Assembly: GCA_964548175.1 (NCBI GenBank)
Contig: CAZJQS010000004.1
Coordinates: 62,001 to 126,000, forward strand
Reading direction: 5' to 3'
Length of the DNA stretch: 64,000 bases
From: JANQPA01 sp964548175
GTDB taxonomy: Bacteria; Bacteroidota; Bacteroidia; Chitinophagales; Saprospiraceae
Part shown: piece after piece, positions 33,051-43,073 of the stretch
Position numbering within the stretch: position 1 is the first letter of the stretch
Layout: every line of letters begins with the position of its first letter
The notes under the pieces: generated by a model
Databases searched by the model: none
The model's input: only the letters and a program-made list of their open reading frames with translations
What the model was told of the DNA's origin: nothing
Made by a program: the position numbers and the translations under genes

Positions 33051-35519
33051 ATGAAAAAATACATTCTATTAACTGCACTTTTGTGCGCTGTGCTGATCTG
33101 GCTGTTCGTTCGGCCGTTTTCTTCCGCTCATCCTTTTCAGTTTTTGCCTCCTTATACCAGTGCCGTAACGTCTTTCTCCCTGGTGGATTTGGATAGCCTG
33201 CAGGCCATTCCCCCCGGGAATCAGCTTCTGGCTAAAGATATTAAATTAATAAAACAAGCTTCGGCTTTTTGGGTAGACAATCAATTGTCATTTGATCCTC
33301 AGATTTTTTACGCCATCGATCGGAATAACGATCCGGCCGTTTCAGCCTTGTTCCTGATCCGTTGCAGAAATCATCGCTATGACCTGGACCAATGGACGTC
33401 CTTCATTCCTTCGGATCAAAAAAAGGAACATCGTTACCGAAAAAGGAGGATCGTCCACCTGGAGTTAAAAGAAGACGATACCTTTTTCGGGTTGTTGGAA
33501 AAAGGAGTCCTGCTGCTAAGCGCTGACCGCCGGCTACTGGAGCGCTGCATCGCTTTACGGGATGAAGGCGCTCCTAAACTGTGGCAAACGCTCCGCATGC
33601 AGGGCCTGGACAGGAAAAGAGAAGCAGCCGGACTGGACATATTGATCAATTCCGGAGACCTCAATCGCCCTGAATGGCACCGGTTTCAATGGTTTTCTTC
33701 CGGACAAAAGGACAGCCTTTCCGGAAGAGCGCAGATGCGCGAAAATAGCTTCCATCAAAACCTCCTGCAACAAGAGGCCGCCGACTTTTCCCCTTTTCTG
33801 ACCATTTTACCTGACCGGCTCTTTTATTTCGATATGATCAGCATCAACTACCCGGCGCCTTTTTTCCGAAAAAAAAACAGTCCGGGTCCGCAGTTCTGGA
33901 GTACTTCACTTACAGCTTCCCTCGGAAAGGAAATGGCTTATGTAGAAGAGCGCGCGCGAGGATATGGTCAGGCAGCTTCTTTTTTGGTCTTCTCGCTAAA
34001 CGATGCGGATCAGGCTGACCGTGCTCTTCGGCAATCGGCAGAGAAGAACGGCCTACTGGAGGATTTTACCTACCAGAAATATCCCATCGTTCGTATGCTG
34101 GCCGAGGAAGTAAGCGGGCCCTTTTTTCAGGATCGGTATCCCGAACTAAGGAACCCTTACTGGACGATAGCCGAAGGCTTTCTCATCTGCAGCAATGATA
34201 TAGAGCGGCTGAAGTTGTGGTTGGATTATATAATCGTTCAGCGTACCTTGATTCGATCAGATTTTCCAGGGATCCCTCTGTTTCAGTATACAGGGCAGCG
34301 GATGAGTGGCTGGCGGCTGTCAATGCACAAAGAATTGGATAAAGAGGAAGAGGCCTGGTGGCGGCAATGGTCCGAGCTTTATCCCTCGGGCTTGCTGCGG
34401 TGGACTAAAGCGAAAGACATATGGGAAGTACAGGGGCTGCTGGATAAAAAGACAGCCGCTCAAACATCCGTGGACATTCCGTGGCGCCGGCGGTTTGGAA
34501 CTTCTATCCAAAAGGGGCCCTGGCTGGTCAGGGACCCACGTAGCGGTAAGGGGCACAGCCTTTGGGTGCAGGATGCGGATGATCGATTATTCGTTTACGA
34601 CCTGTCGGGCAGGCTTTTATGGGAACGCCCTCTGAACGGGCCTGTTTTGGATAAACCGGAAGCATATATCGTCAATCCCGCGGAATGGTCCACTTTTTTC
34701 AATACCGAAAGGATGATCTATGAGGTCAATGACAAAGGAGAATTGATCTACACCATACCTTTGAAGAATGCAGCGGGTCAGGGACTGCGGATGACTTATT
34801 TCGAAGAGCCCAACGATCCCCATTTTTTTCTGCCTGCCCAAAATGAAGCCATCTATGGATATAACCGCCTGGGGGATGCTTTGGTCAACTGGAATCCTCA
34901 GGTGTTGGATAATCTTGTGGGATCGGCGGTCTACCATATGGCTTCCCGGGATGCCGATCATTTGTTTTGGGTAGACCAGCAGGGAGGCATAAGTGCGAAG
35001 TATAGAAACGGCGAAGATATTCCGTTATCTAAACTGCCTGACGCGATCACCTCGCTCTTTTTTTTCGAAAAAAATAACCTGACGTACGTACTCGGCGTAG
35101 GGGGGGAGCTTGGACGGTTGGCTTCTGATTTGACTTACAAACCTTTGTGGGCGGGAAGAAAGAGGATCTCTGCATATCGATGGCAGGAGGTGGAAAATAA
35201 AATCATCCTACTGCTTAGTGACCGGGAGCATGTCATCGGTCTTGAGCTTAAAGAGGAAAAAGTAAATGAAATTTTCAGGCACTCCATGGAAGTAGACCTT
35301 TCAGCGCTTGGATTTTGGGAAAAAGGAGGAAGACGATATTATATGACCGTTGAAAGGAAAAAGGGTGTGCTTCAGCTTTTTGATGAAAAGGGAAGAGAAA
35401 TGCTTTCCGAGCGCCTTCCTTCAAACGGCGAAACAGCCGTTTTTCAGGTGGATGGCCGGGATTATTTGGCCACCGGTACGGCAGAAGAATTGCTGGTTTA
35501 TGAATTGATAGGTTTTTAA
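33051..35519 (+). CDS. Large membrane-anchored protein, unknown; DUF3352-like N-part and propeller-like C-part
   Basis: The 822-residue protein has one N-terminal membrane helix (about 4-20) and no lipobox, so it is likely anchored with the rest in the periplasm. Residues 35-430 recall DUF3352-type proteins, with patterns such as AVTSFSLVDLDSL and repeated hydrophobic strands; this is a weak resemblance. Residues about 460-822 show repeating beta-strand patterns such as LFVYDLSGRLLWERPL and VLQLFDEKGREML, consistent with a beta-propeller of the PQQ/WD type. No catalytic motif is visible. It stands alone between a repeat-filled gap and the hydrolase gene. Confidence 0.8.
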   Translation: MKKYILLTALLCAVLIWLFVRPFSSAHPFQFLPPYTSAVTSFSLVDLDSLQAIPPGNQLLAKDIKLIKQASAFWVDNQLSFDPQIFYAIDRNNDPAVSALFLIRCRNHRYDLDQWTSFIPSDQKKEHRYRKRRIVHLELKEDDTFFGLLEKGVLLLSADRRLLERCIALRDEGAPKLWQTLRMQGLDRKREAAGLDILINSGDLNRPEWHRFQWFSSGQKDSLSGRAQMRENSFHQNLLQQEAADFSPFLTILPDRLFYFDMISINYPAPFFRKKNSPGPQFWSTSLTASLGKEMAYVEERARGYGQAASFLVFSLNDADQADRALRQSAEKNGLLEDFTYQKYPIVRMLAEEVSGPFFQDRYPELRNPYWTIAEGFLICSNDIERLKLWLDYIIVQRTLIRSDFPGIPLFQYTGQRMSGWRLSMHKELDKEEEAWWRQWSELYPSGLLRWTKAKDIWEVQGLLDKKTAAQTSVDIPWRRRFGTSIQKGPWLVRDPRSGKGHSLWVQDADDRLFVYDLSGRLLWERPLNGPVLDKPEAYIVNPAEWSTFFNTERMIYEVNDKGELIYTIPLKNAAGQGLRMTYFEEPNDPHFFLPAQNEAIYGYNRLGDALVNWNPQVLDNLVGSAVYHMASRDADHLFWVDQQGGISAKYRNGEDIPLSKLPDAITSLFFFEKNNLTYVLGVGGELGRLASDLTYKPLWAGRKRISAYRWQEVENKIILLLSDREHVIGLELKEEKVNEIFRHSMEVDLSALGFWEKGGRRYYMTVERKKGVLQLFDEKGREMLSERLPSNGETAVFQVDGRDYLATGTAEELLVYELIGF

Positions 35520-35592
35520 GGTATTCTTAAATTAGGAAACATATCTAAACATTCTTATTTTTATATATGTTCCTTTAACAAAAATAATTCCT

Positions 35593-36483
35593 GTGAAAAA
35601 GTATATTTTCCGGCTATTCATGCGCAGCAGTTTCTTCTTTTCTATTGTCCTTTTTGGCTTTTTGGCTTTTGCATATAACTACATGGACATGCGACTGACG
35701 GATGAAGTATACGCCGAACGTTTAGCAAACAATCCCTTTCAATACGAGCCTGAGTTTAATTATTACGAAGTAGAAGATCGCGAGATGCGGTACCTGGAGA
35801 TGGGGGATGACGGGAAGCCCCTGGTAATGTTTGTTCATGGCGCGCCAAGTTCTTCCGCTTTTTGGGATGGTATTCTACAGGATAGCCTGTTGCTCAGTCA
35901 TGCAAAGGTGTTGGCGGTTGATCGGCCGGGCTATGGCTATTCCGGTTATGCGAAGCCGGTGACTTCAGTGAAGGAGCAGGCCGCCATGATCGCGCCGATC
36001 TTAAAGAAAAAGAGAAAAAAGCACAAGAAAATCATTCTGCACGGTTCCTCCTATGGAGGCACGCTTGTTGCCCGCCTTGCAATGGATTATCCCGACTTGA
36101 TCGACGGCATTGTTTTGCAGTCGGCTTCAGTGGCGCCGGGCCTGGAAAAGACCTACTGGATCTCTCATCCGACCAGTCATCCGCTGCTCAAGTGGCTCTT
36201 GCCTGGTCCTATTCAGGTAGCTAATGCTGAAAAGCTTTCTCACAAGGAGCAGTTGGAGGCGATGTCTCCGCTTTGGAAAAACATCGACGACCCTGCCATC
36301 ATCCTGCATGGCGGTTTAGATGAACTGATCTATCCAGATAATGCTTATTTTGCATATCATAAATTAAAGGAGGCAGGCGCTCCCTATGTAGAGATGATCA
36401 TGGATCCGGAGCGGTATCACGATCTGTTGTGGAATCGGAGGGATTTGATCATCGGAAGCATATTAAAGTTGATTAAAAGGTAA
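35593..36483 (+). CDS. Alpha/beta hydrolase with N-terminal membrane anchor
   Basis: The 296-residue protein has the alpha/beta-hydrolase fold. HGAPSSSAFW at 82-91 forms the oxyanion region, the nucleophile elbow is G-S-S-Y-G at 151-155 with Ser153, and Asp243 (GGLDELIYP) and His276 (ERYHDLL) complete the triad. A hydrophobic helix at 12-30 should anchor it in the membrane. The start is GTG 35593, which gives a basic N-terminus; ATG 35620 is an alternative that removes nine residues. The substrate is unknown; ester or epoxide hydrolysis is typical for the family. Confidence 0.88.
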   Translation: MKKYIFRLFMRSSFFFSIVLFGFLAFAYNYMDMRLTDEVYAERLANNPFQYEPEFNYYEVEDREMRYLEMGDDGKPLVMFVHGAPSSSAFWDGILQDSLLLSHAKVLAVDRPGYGYSGYAKPVTSVKEQAAMIAPILKKKRKKHKKIILHGSSYGGTLVARLAMDYPDLIDGIVLQSASVAPGLEKTYWISHPTSHPLLKWLLPGPIQVANAEKLSHKEQLEAMSPLWKNIDDPAIILHGGLDELIYPDNAYFAYHKLKEAGAPYVEMIMDPERYHDLLWNRRDLIIGSILKLIKR

Positions 36484-36581
36484 AGCTAGGCAGTTAACAG
36501 GTCAACGAGAAAGGCTATTGGATTTGCCGCTAAAAAATGCTAATGACCGGCATTTCTTAGCGGTGAAAATATAACTACATA

Positions 36582-37262
36582 ATGAGCAACGTCAAGATCG
36601 AAGAAAGCTGGAAAAAGGTATTGAAAGACGAATTCGAGCAGCCCTACTTTCAAGGGATTGCTTCGTATCTTAAAAAGACCAAAGCGGACGGCAAGACCAT
36701 CTATCCACCTGGTCCCCTTATTTTTAATGCATTTAACACCACTCCTTTTGAAGAGGTTAAAGCAGTCATACTAGGACAGGATCCCTATCACCGGCCGGGA
36801 GAGGCCATGGGCTTATCCTTCTCGGTGCCGAAAGGCGTATGCATTCCTCCCTCCCTCAAAAATATCTACAAAGAACTGAACGACGATCTGGGCGTTCCCA
36901 TTCCAGATCATGGTGATTTGACAGAATGGGCCGGGCAGGGTGTCTTTTTGCTCAACGCCATGCTGACGGTGGAACGCAGCAAGGCCGGGTCGCATCAGAA
37001 GATCGGCTGGCAGCATTTCACGGATGCCGTGATCCGGAAGTTGTCGCAAGAACGGGAGGGATTAGTCTTTATGCTTTGGGGGAATTTTGCGAAGCGCAAA
37101 AAAGAGCTGATCGATGAAAAAAAGCACCTGGTGCTGGAAGCGGCGCATCCCTCTCCTTTAGCAGGAGGAGCCTTTTTTGGCAACCATCATTTTTCTAAAG
37201 CCAATGCCTATTTAGAGAAGAATGGGAAGAAAGGGATTGATTGGGCAGCGGTGCATGGGTAA
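36582..37262 (+). CDS. ung: Uracil-DNA glycosylase
   Basis: The 226-residue protein is family 1 UNG, which removes uracil from DNA as the first step of base excision repair. GQDPYH at 65-70 holds the catalytic Asp67, and HPSPLAG at 189-195 holds the catalytic His189 and the leucine (Leu193) that enters the DNA helix. FNTTP near 51-55 and LLNAMLTVE at 123-131 are other family blocks. The start is the only ATG consistent with the conserved N-terminus. It is a single gene, 98 bases after the hydrolase. Confidence 0.97.
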   Translation: MSNVKIEESWKKVLKDEFEQPYFQGIASYLKKTKADGKTIYPPGPLIFNAFNTTPFEEVKAVILGQDPYHRPGEAMGLSFSVPKGVCIPPSLKNIYKELNDDLGVPIPDHGDLTEWAGQGVFLLNAMLTVERSKAGSHQKIGWQHFTDAVIRKLSQEREGLVFMLWGNFAKRKKELIDEKKHLVLEAAHPSPLAGGAFFGNHHFSKANAYLEKNGKKGIDWAAVHG

Positions 37263-37358
37263 AATAAGATTCATGCCGAATGTAAACCCTTTTTATCCGA
37301 TTTAAGGGATGACCCATGCTTCAGGAGAAGACAACTCGCTAGCCTAGCGAAATTCACC

Positions 37359-39308
37359 TCACTCCTTGACCACCCTTCTCACCACAACGCCCGCATCCGT
37401 CTCTATCTCCACAAAATAAACACCACCCGGCAAAGTCGACAGATCAATTACCGCATCATCCAATATGCCTTGGCGAACCCTGTTTCCATATACATCCGTA
37501 ATGGAAAAAATACCCTCCAAAGGCTGACTTAAGGTAACCTGATCCCGGGCCGGATTGGGATAGATAACCAACCGGTTCAGATCAATACCCTGATCAATGT
37601 AGGCGGAGACGACCTTGGAATAAGCCGTGGCGCCATCATATTCTACTGACGCCAGGCGATAAAAGGAATGACCAGGCAAGGGGAGACTGTCAACAGCCTC
37701 ATAGGACAAAGGCTCATAGGAATCTCCCGCTCCCGGAATCTGAACCAGCTCCTCCCAGTTGGCGCCATTGGCGGAACGTTCTATAATGAAATAGGCATTA
37801 TTTTTTTCGGAGGCCGTTTTCCAGTTTAAGCTGACGACCTTTTCTCTGGGCTCAGCATTGAAATAAAGCAGCTCGACAGCCAGGGGAACGACAAAAGAAC
37901 CGGCGCAGACACAATCGGTGGTGTACACATCGTTGACCGTCTCGGGGTTATTGTCATTACAGGGCCTTCCGATCAGGGAATTGGCGATGTTTGTACAGAT
38001 GTCGGTCTTGAACGAGGCCAAAACTGACATGGGGGCCAGACTGGTGTCGCATACACTCTGCACGCGGTACTCGTATTCGGTATTATTGGTCAGGTTGGTG
38101 ATGGTGTGAGCGCTGGAGGTTGCCGTTGCCTCAAATACCTGGTTACTGAGGTCCGGATCCCAGGTCGTTTCCCCTTTGACTCGGTATAATATTTTGTAAG
38201 TATCCGCCCCGAAGTCGGGATTCCAGAAGATTTCCGCCGAATTATGGGTAACCTGCTTGGTCTGGGCGGACACCGACTGAGAGCAGTCAACGGTGTTGAA
38301 CTGGATGTTGTCGAACTCGTGTCGCTCGAAATCGCCGTTGATGCCGTTCTTTGCCCTGACGATCAGGCGTATCTGGTTCCCAAGAACTGCTTCGTTTGTT
38401 GAAAAGGTATAATAGGTGTTGTTTTGTTCAGCATCATCGACGATCTCACCGATGAGTACTTCCGGCCCGTCATCCAGCTGATAAAAGGCGCGGATGTAGT
38501 CATCCTCTTCTAAAGTCCCGCTTTCCCGGAGATCGATGAAAAGGGCGACCCCCTCTCCACACAGGTCGATCCATTGGCTCTGCCAAACAGCTTCACCTTC
38601 CGTGGAGCCGAAGCGGAATTGCCCGCTGTAAGTGCCGACGTAATAATTCGCCGCGGAATCGTTAGTGGCTGTTTCATCAACGCTCCAGGCCGGAAGGCCG
38701 TCGTAGGCTTTCAGGCTGTCGGCTAAATCGGAGAAGTTTTCTGCCCAAATACCTGCTTCGTTAAAGAGGGAGATCATCGGCACATTGGCCAGCTGTATTT
38801 GTTGGCTTCCGTCGTTATTCATACCTTCACCAAAGTGGGTATAGGGAAAATTGACGGACAGGTCATGAACGCCACCCTCTTCCAGGAAGTCAAAAAGGAG
38901 TGTTCCGATCCTTATGGAATCGGCTTCCTGGAAAAACTTGTAGTTGTTGGTTCCGGTATCAGCTTTTTGCAAAACAAGATGGAATATGCCGAAGTCGTTG
39001 TCGTAATCGTGCTGCTGATCCGTCCATCCGGCGTCCGTAGCCTGTTGGGATAGACCGGGATCGAAGGCGTCCGGCAGGTATTGGTTGAACCTGATTTTGG
39101 AGGGGTCGAAATTTATAAAAATGGAAGAGTTGCCCAGCATAAAGGTGTCGGTAGAGAATTCGGCAGCTTTGACAAATAAGTCAACCGCCACCTGCCTGCT
39201 GCAGACTTTGCGGGAGCCCAGCTGCAAATCAATAGATTGACCAGCCGCTTCATTGGTAAAACCTAAAAAGCAGAGCAGGTATATGAAAAAGTGGAATAGC
39301 CCTTTCAT
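37359..39308 (-). CDS. T9SS-secreted protein with cohesin-like N-domain and fibronectin III domain
   Basis: Residues 1-23 are a signal peptide. Residues about 25-180 contain strands such as VAVDLFVKAAEF, SIFINFDPSKIRF and SIRIGTLLFDFLEEGG, a pattern that recalls cohesin or related beta-sandwich domains (inference). A further beta domain follows (about 190-340), then a fibronectin type III domain at about 345-435. The C-terminus from Tyr583 (YPNPARDQVTL, ending in VVRRVVKE) is a type A sorting domain for the type IX secretion system, so the protein should reach the cell surface or medium. It follows the DUF1501 gene by only three bases and is the last gene of that operon. Confidence 0.85.
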   Translation of the reverse strand: MKGLFHFFIYLLCFLGFTNEAAGQSIDLQLGSRKVCSRQVAVDLFVKAAEFSTDTFMLGNSSIFINFDPSKIRFNQYLPDAFDPGLSQQATDAGWTDQQHDYDNDFGIFHLVLQKADTGTNNYKFFQEADSIRIGTLLFDFLEEGGVHDLSVNFPYTHFGEGMNNDGSQQIQLANVPMISLFNEAGIWAENFSDLADSLKAYDGLPAWSVDETATNDSAANYYVGTYSGQFRFGSTEGEAVWQSQWIDLCGEGVALFIDLRESGTLEEDDYIRAFYQLDDGPEVLIGEIVDDAEQNNTYYTFSTNEAVLGNQIRLIVRAKNGINGDFERHEFDNIQFNTVDCSQSVSAQTKQVTHNSAEIFWNPDFGADTYKILYRVKGETTWDPDLSNQVFEATATSSAHTITNLTNNTEYEYRVQSVCDTSLAPMSVLASFKTDICTNIANSLIGRPCNDNNPETVNDVYTTDCVCAGSFVVPLAVELLYFNAEPREKVVSLNWKTASEKNNAYFIIERSANGANWEELVQIPGAGDSYEPLSYEAVDSLPLPGHSFYRLASVEYDGATAYSKVVSAYIDQGIDLNRLVIYPNPARDQVTLSQPLEGIFSITDVYGNRVRQGILDDAVIDLSTLPGGVYFVEIETDAGVVVRRVVKE

Positions 39309-39311
39309 GAT

Positions 39312-41372
39312 TTACGATTGATTGTTTTTTAATAAAGTATATACGCGAGGATAGCCGATCTTACTTTTGTTTTGTTGCCAAAGGCTCAGATCAGCCTCAT
39401 TGACCTCCCCGTCGGCGTTCAGGTCGGCATCGTCGTATCGCTGACCGCCTATTTTGGCTGAATCCCTGATGGCGGCGTAGTCCATGGAGTCGATCAGGCC
39501 GTTGGCGTCCACATCCCCGGCGATAAGCGCAAAGCGATCACCGACCTGCTTAAGTTGGTCCCTTCCCAGGACATTAGAGGCGGAGGTGGTGATGTCAAAA
39601 GTCTGGGTCTCGATGGTGTCGTGCCGGACCATGGCTTTGATGAAGACCCCAATATGAGAGCGGTGATAAACAACCAGGTGGGTGGGTTCGGGATAAAAAT
39701 CTCTCAAAACTATTTCAGTATTGCCTTCAAGATCAACCAGCCATCCGTCATTTCTTAGCAGCACTGCCTGACGCTTCAGAATGATGTCTTTTTCGCTCCA
39801 TAGCTCTAAAAGTATCCAATCCACTATACCTTCCCTGGGTTCCATTAATCGCTCACTACCGAAATAGCTAAATCCCAGGGTGCCGTAAGGTTGTTCCAGC
39901 GGTAATAAGCCGTTATCAAGCAATCTGGTGGACATGGCGCCGTCTTCCAGCAGAAAGCCCTCCAGGAATACTTTTACGCTGACCTGTACGACTGCGGGAG
40001 GTTCTGGTACGAGGTAGCAGGTATCAGACACGGTTTGATCTGTTTTGATCAGCGGGATTTTGTCCAATATGATATTGGCAGGGGTATTGGGAAAAGAAGA
40101 TAATAAAGAATCGTCACTGGCGCCAAGCCAGTCTTGAAGGATAGAAGAAAAAACGGAACGGTAATCGTGCTGCAGTTGTGCCGGGTTGGCCGCTCCCTGG
40201 CGGTCCTGGTCGTTCAAGTTAAGATTCTGTCCGATTACGCCGGCGTTAACGCTGCTGCCTATGATAAACATAGAGGAAAGGGTGCCGTGGTCTGTTCCCA
40301 TATTTCCGTTCTGTATGATTTTTCTGCCGAATTCGGAGAAAATAACCGTAGTTACCCTATGAGAAATGCCAAGTCCTGTTAAGTCATTTTGGAAGGCTTG
40401 CAGGGCCTCTGATACATCTTTGAGCAGATTCGCATGTTGTCCGGTCGTCGGATTAGAACCGACGACCTGGTTGACGTGGTTGTCCCAGCCTCCTTTTCTG
40501 GCCATAAAAGCCTTGGTCCGTGAACCTCCGGAAAGTAGCCGGGCAATGGTTTTCAGCTGATCGCCCAGGTCGGAATCGGGGTAGTTGGTGCTGCTGTTCC
40601 TGCCGGCATTAAATACCTCAGAGATGCGCTCGGAATAGACCTGGGTGCTTTTTTCTACGGTGGCCAGGTACTGCAGCATTCGTCCGTGATCGGAATTAGG
40701 GAACTGGGTGATGGGTTCGCCGCTTAGGCTGGCAATGATGTTGTAAAATCCTGCCGGATCCTGGCCGCTAAGGTTGATGGACACCTCATGTTCTTCGGCG
40801 GTGTGAAATCCGGTGCTGGGGGCTTTTCCCAGGATGATTCCCAGCGGGTCCAGCTCGTTTCCGAAGGGTGCGCCGGAGTAGTTGGGATACCGGTCTTTTA
40901 AAAATCGCCCCAACCAGCCTTCTTCCTCATTGTCAATAGGGACTGTGCCGTCAATGCCTCGCAGCATAATATCCTCGGAAGCGAAGTGGGAGCGGTTAGG
41001 TGTGGGATACCCCACCCGCTGTACAATGCTTAGTAAGCCTGAATCGTATAAAGATTTGAACCCGGCCAGGTTGGGATTCAGCCCCAGCTGCTGATCGCCA
41101 GGTAAAGAGCCGTCGAGCGTGATCAGGCTGGATTGCGGCAGATGGATATTAGGCCTATTGCTGACATAAGTGGAGAACTGGTTTAGGGGAACGGTTGTAT
41201 TGACAATGTCATTGGCGCCCGCCAAATAGATGATCACCAGCGTTCTGTCTGAATAATCGCACAGCATACTGGGGAATACGGAGGCGCTCATAGGACGAAA
41301 CCCAACCCCGGCTAAAAAGACCGGTGCTACTGCGCCTGCAAAACTATTGTATAGAAAGTCTCTTCTGTTCAT
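39312..41372 (-). CDS. DUF1501 protein with C-terminal dockerin-like repeats
   Basis: The 686-residue protein starts with a Tat-like motif (MNRRDFLYNSFAG), followed by the DUF1501 domain to about residue 450, including SEFGRKIIQNGNMGTDHG near 345-370. DUF1501 is related to the alkaline-phosphatase/sulfatase superfamily and is usually encoded beside DUF1800; its substrate is unknown. Residues 450-610 are an extra beta-rich region. Residues 619-668 carry two EF-hand-like repeats, GDVDANGLIDSMDYAAIRD and DLNADGEVNEADLSLWQQN, spaced as in type I dockerins. Each has acidic residues at the calcium positions. It lies between the DUF1800 gene (21 bases) and the T9SS gene (3 bases). Confidence 0.9.
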   Translation of the reverse strand: MNRRDFLYNSFAGAVAPVFLAGVGFRPMSASVFPSMLCDYSDRTLVIIYLAGANDIVNTTVPLNQFSTYVSNRPNIHLPQSSLITLDGSLPGDQQLGLNPNLAGFKSLYDSGLLSIVQRVGYPTPNRSHFASEDIMLRGIDGTVPIDNEEEGWLGRFLKDRYPNYSGAPFGNELDPLGIILGKAPSTGFHTAEEHEVSINLSGQDPAGFYNIIASLSGEPITQFPNSDHGRMLQYLATVEKSTQVYSERISEVFNAGRNSSTNYPDSDLGDQLKTIARLLSGGSRTKAFMARKGGWDNHVNQVVGSNPTTGQHANLLKDVSEALQAFQNDLTGLGISHRVTTVIFSEFGRKIIQNGNMGTDHGTLSSMFIIGSSVNAGVIGQNLNLNDQDRQGAANPAQLQHDYRSVFSSILQDWLGASDDSLLSSFPNTPANIILDKIPLIKTDQTVSDTCYLVPEPPAVVQVSVKVFLEGFLLEDGAMSTRLLDNGLLPLEQPYGTLGFSYFGSERLMEPREGIVDWILLELWSEKDIILKRQAVLLRNDGWLVDLEGNTEIVLRDFYPEPTHLVVYHRSHIGVFIKAMVRHDTIETQTFDITTSASNVLGRDQLKQVGDRFALIAGDVDANGLIDSMDYAAIRDSAKIGGQRYDDADLNADGEVNEADLSLWQQNKSKIGYPRVYTLLKNNQS

Positions 41373-41393
41373 TTTAATCGGTTTGGGGATGTG

Positions 41394-43073
41394 CTAAAAA
41401 GTTTGGAATTCGGGGGAAGCCAAAACGGCGTCATACAACCGCTCTAACCCTACTTTTACGTTCTCGGTTTCTCCGGTATCGATAAAATCCTTCCAACTGA
41501 AGTACCAGTTGGTCGGACTCAGTCCGCCCAGCAGGGCTTGAACAAAATACTGGCGCCTGCTGCCGTAGGGCGCCTCAGGCAGGAAGAAGGACAATACCGT
41601 GTCGACCAAATGATAAGCATCGGCCGCACCCCTGGGTTCCAAAGGCGTTCCTATTCCCTCACCGTCGTCAATGTTACTGATCGTCCAGCTGAGGACATCC
41701 ACTTTGTAGGGAAGCTCGCGAAAGGTATTTCTGACCCTTCCTCTTTTGAAAGAAGTTCCATAGGAGTATCGCTGGAATACAATGTTAGTGGTGAACCAGG
41801 CTCTGGAGAAACCAGCCGTCTCATCATAATAGCCGGGATATCCCTCTACCGTTTCCGGGCCTCTGATGTCCATGCCTACAGCAGTAAAATGTTCATCCGC
41901 TATGGCTCTTCTTGCATCCTGGAAATGATACTGAAGGTCACTTTCTTTAGTGTTCTCTAAATTCAAGAGGTTGATGGTGGTGCAAAAAAGCTCAAAGGGA
42001 GATTTGATCTTGCTCCCAATGATCTCGTTATCCGCTGCTTCATCATCCAGGTCATAGAAATGCAGGCTTTTTAGCAGCTTTTTTAATACGGGAATAGGCT
42101 CGTAATCGTTGTTGTACAGATCATCAGCAAGAGGCTGGATGATGTCACTCTCTACTTCCGCATCGATGGTGTCCTTAACGAAAAAGCGATACATTTTTCG
42201 CACATAAGCACGGGCAGTCTCTTTCTGGGCGAATACCATGCCGACGAAATCGTTTAGCTCCCGGTACATGTCCTGTTCATCAACGGCGCCGGTGATGGTA
42301 GTGTTCTGAAAAGCATCGCTGAAAGTCTTATCGGCCTGTTCATGCCTGTTGACGTTAGGCGATGCAGTAACTATGCCGGTGTCCGGATCCGTGGTATCGT
42401 AGCTGATCTTCCAGCCGGTCAGGACCTGAGCGGCCGTGGTGATGTCTGCTTCGGTATAATTGGTGTAGTTGCCGACGCCCTGTACCGGCCCTTTCAAAAT
42501 GGTAAACAACTCTAAAAATTCGCGGGCATAGTTTTCATTGATCCTGCCCGCCCGGTTTTGATTGTTGTTGAGATAATACAGCATATTATTATCAACCGTC
42601 ACTTTGACGGCCAATTCCTTTAAGCTTCCGCCGGAGGACATATGATGCATCAATCGCCAGTAGTGGTAATGGAAATAATTGGGACTTCCGCCGTCCACTC
42701 TCAAATTGAACAAGGAAGCCAGCCAATGAACGATTCGCCATTGGGCAGTTGTACAATGAATGGCTTCGTAAATGCGCCAAAGTATGGTAGGCCCCAGCAA
42801 CTGCCCCTGGAAGTCTGGCGCTGCGTTGGCTACCTGCCCGCTTTCAGCTCCGGCACGGCCTAATTCGAAAATCGGATCCCCATTTCCCCAAAATAAAGGG
42901 CCACCAGGGTAGCGTAAGGAGGTGGATTGAAGAAGCTCCTCAACCGCTTCTTCTGCAGTTTTTTGACTAAATGCCCGAATCCTGGCGGGTGTTACCCGGT
43001 AGGTCGTCCGCCTCAATAAATGAGCGGCTAACCGCAGGCCCAGGATACCGGAATACGGTGTCAGTTGCGCCAT
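41394..43073 (-). CDS. DUF1800 protein
   Basis: The 559-residue protein fits DUF1800: an N-terminal LAAHLLRRTTYRVTPARI block (residues 16-33) and the conserved NENYAREFLELFTI segment near 178-191. DUF1800 and DUF1501 genes are found as pairs in Bacteroidota and Planctomycetes and are thought to act together outside the cytoplasm, but no activity is established. No signal peptide is evident at the chosen start, which is odd given a Tat-type partner; export could occur by hitch-hiking (inference). It is the first gene of a three-gene minus-strand operon. Confidence 0.92.
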   Translation of the reverse strand: MAQLTPYSGILGLRLAAHLLRRTTYRVTPARIRAFSQKTAEEAVEELLQSTSLRYPGGPLFWGNGDPIFELGRAGAESGQVANAAPDFQGQLLGPTILWRIYEAIHCTTAQWRIVHWLASLFNLRVDGGSPNYFHYHYWRLMHHMSSGGSLKELAVKVTVDNNMLYYLNNNQNRAGRINENYAREFLELFTILKGPVQGVGNYTNYTEADITTAAQVLTGWKISYDTTDPDTGIVTASPNVNRHEQADKTFSDAFQNTTITGAVDEQDMYRELNDFVGMVFAQKETARAYVRKMYRFFVKDTIDAEVESDIIQPLADDLYNNDYEPIPVLKKLLKSLHFYDLDDEAADNEIIGSKIKSPFELFCTTINLLNLENTKESDLQYHFQDARRAIADEHFTAVGMDIRGPETVEGYPGYYDETAGFSRAWFTTNIVFQRYSYGTSFKRGRVRNTFRELPYKVDVLSWTISNIDDGEGIGTPLEPRGAADAYHLVDTVLSFFLPEAPYGSRRQYFVQALLGGLSPTNWYFSWKDFIDTGETENVKVGLERLYDAVLASPEFQTF

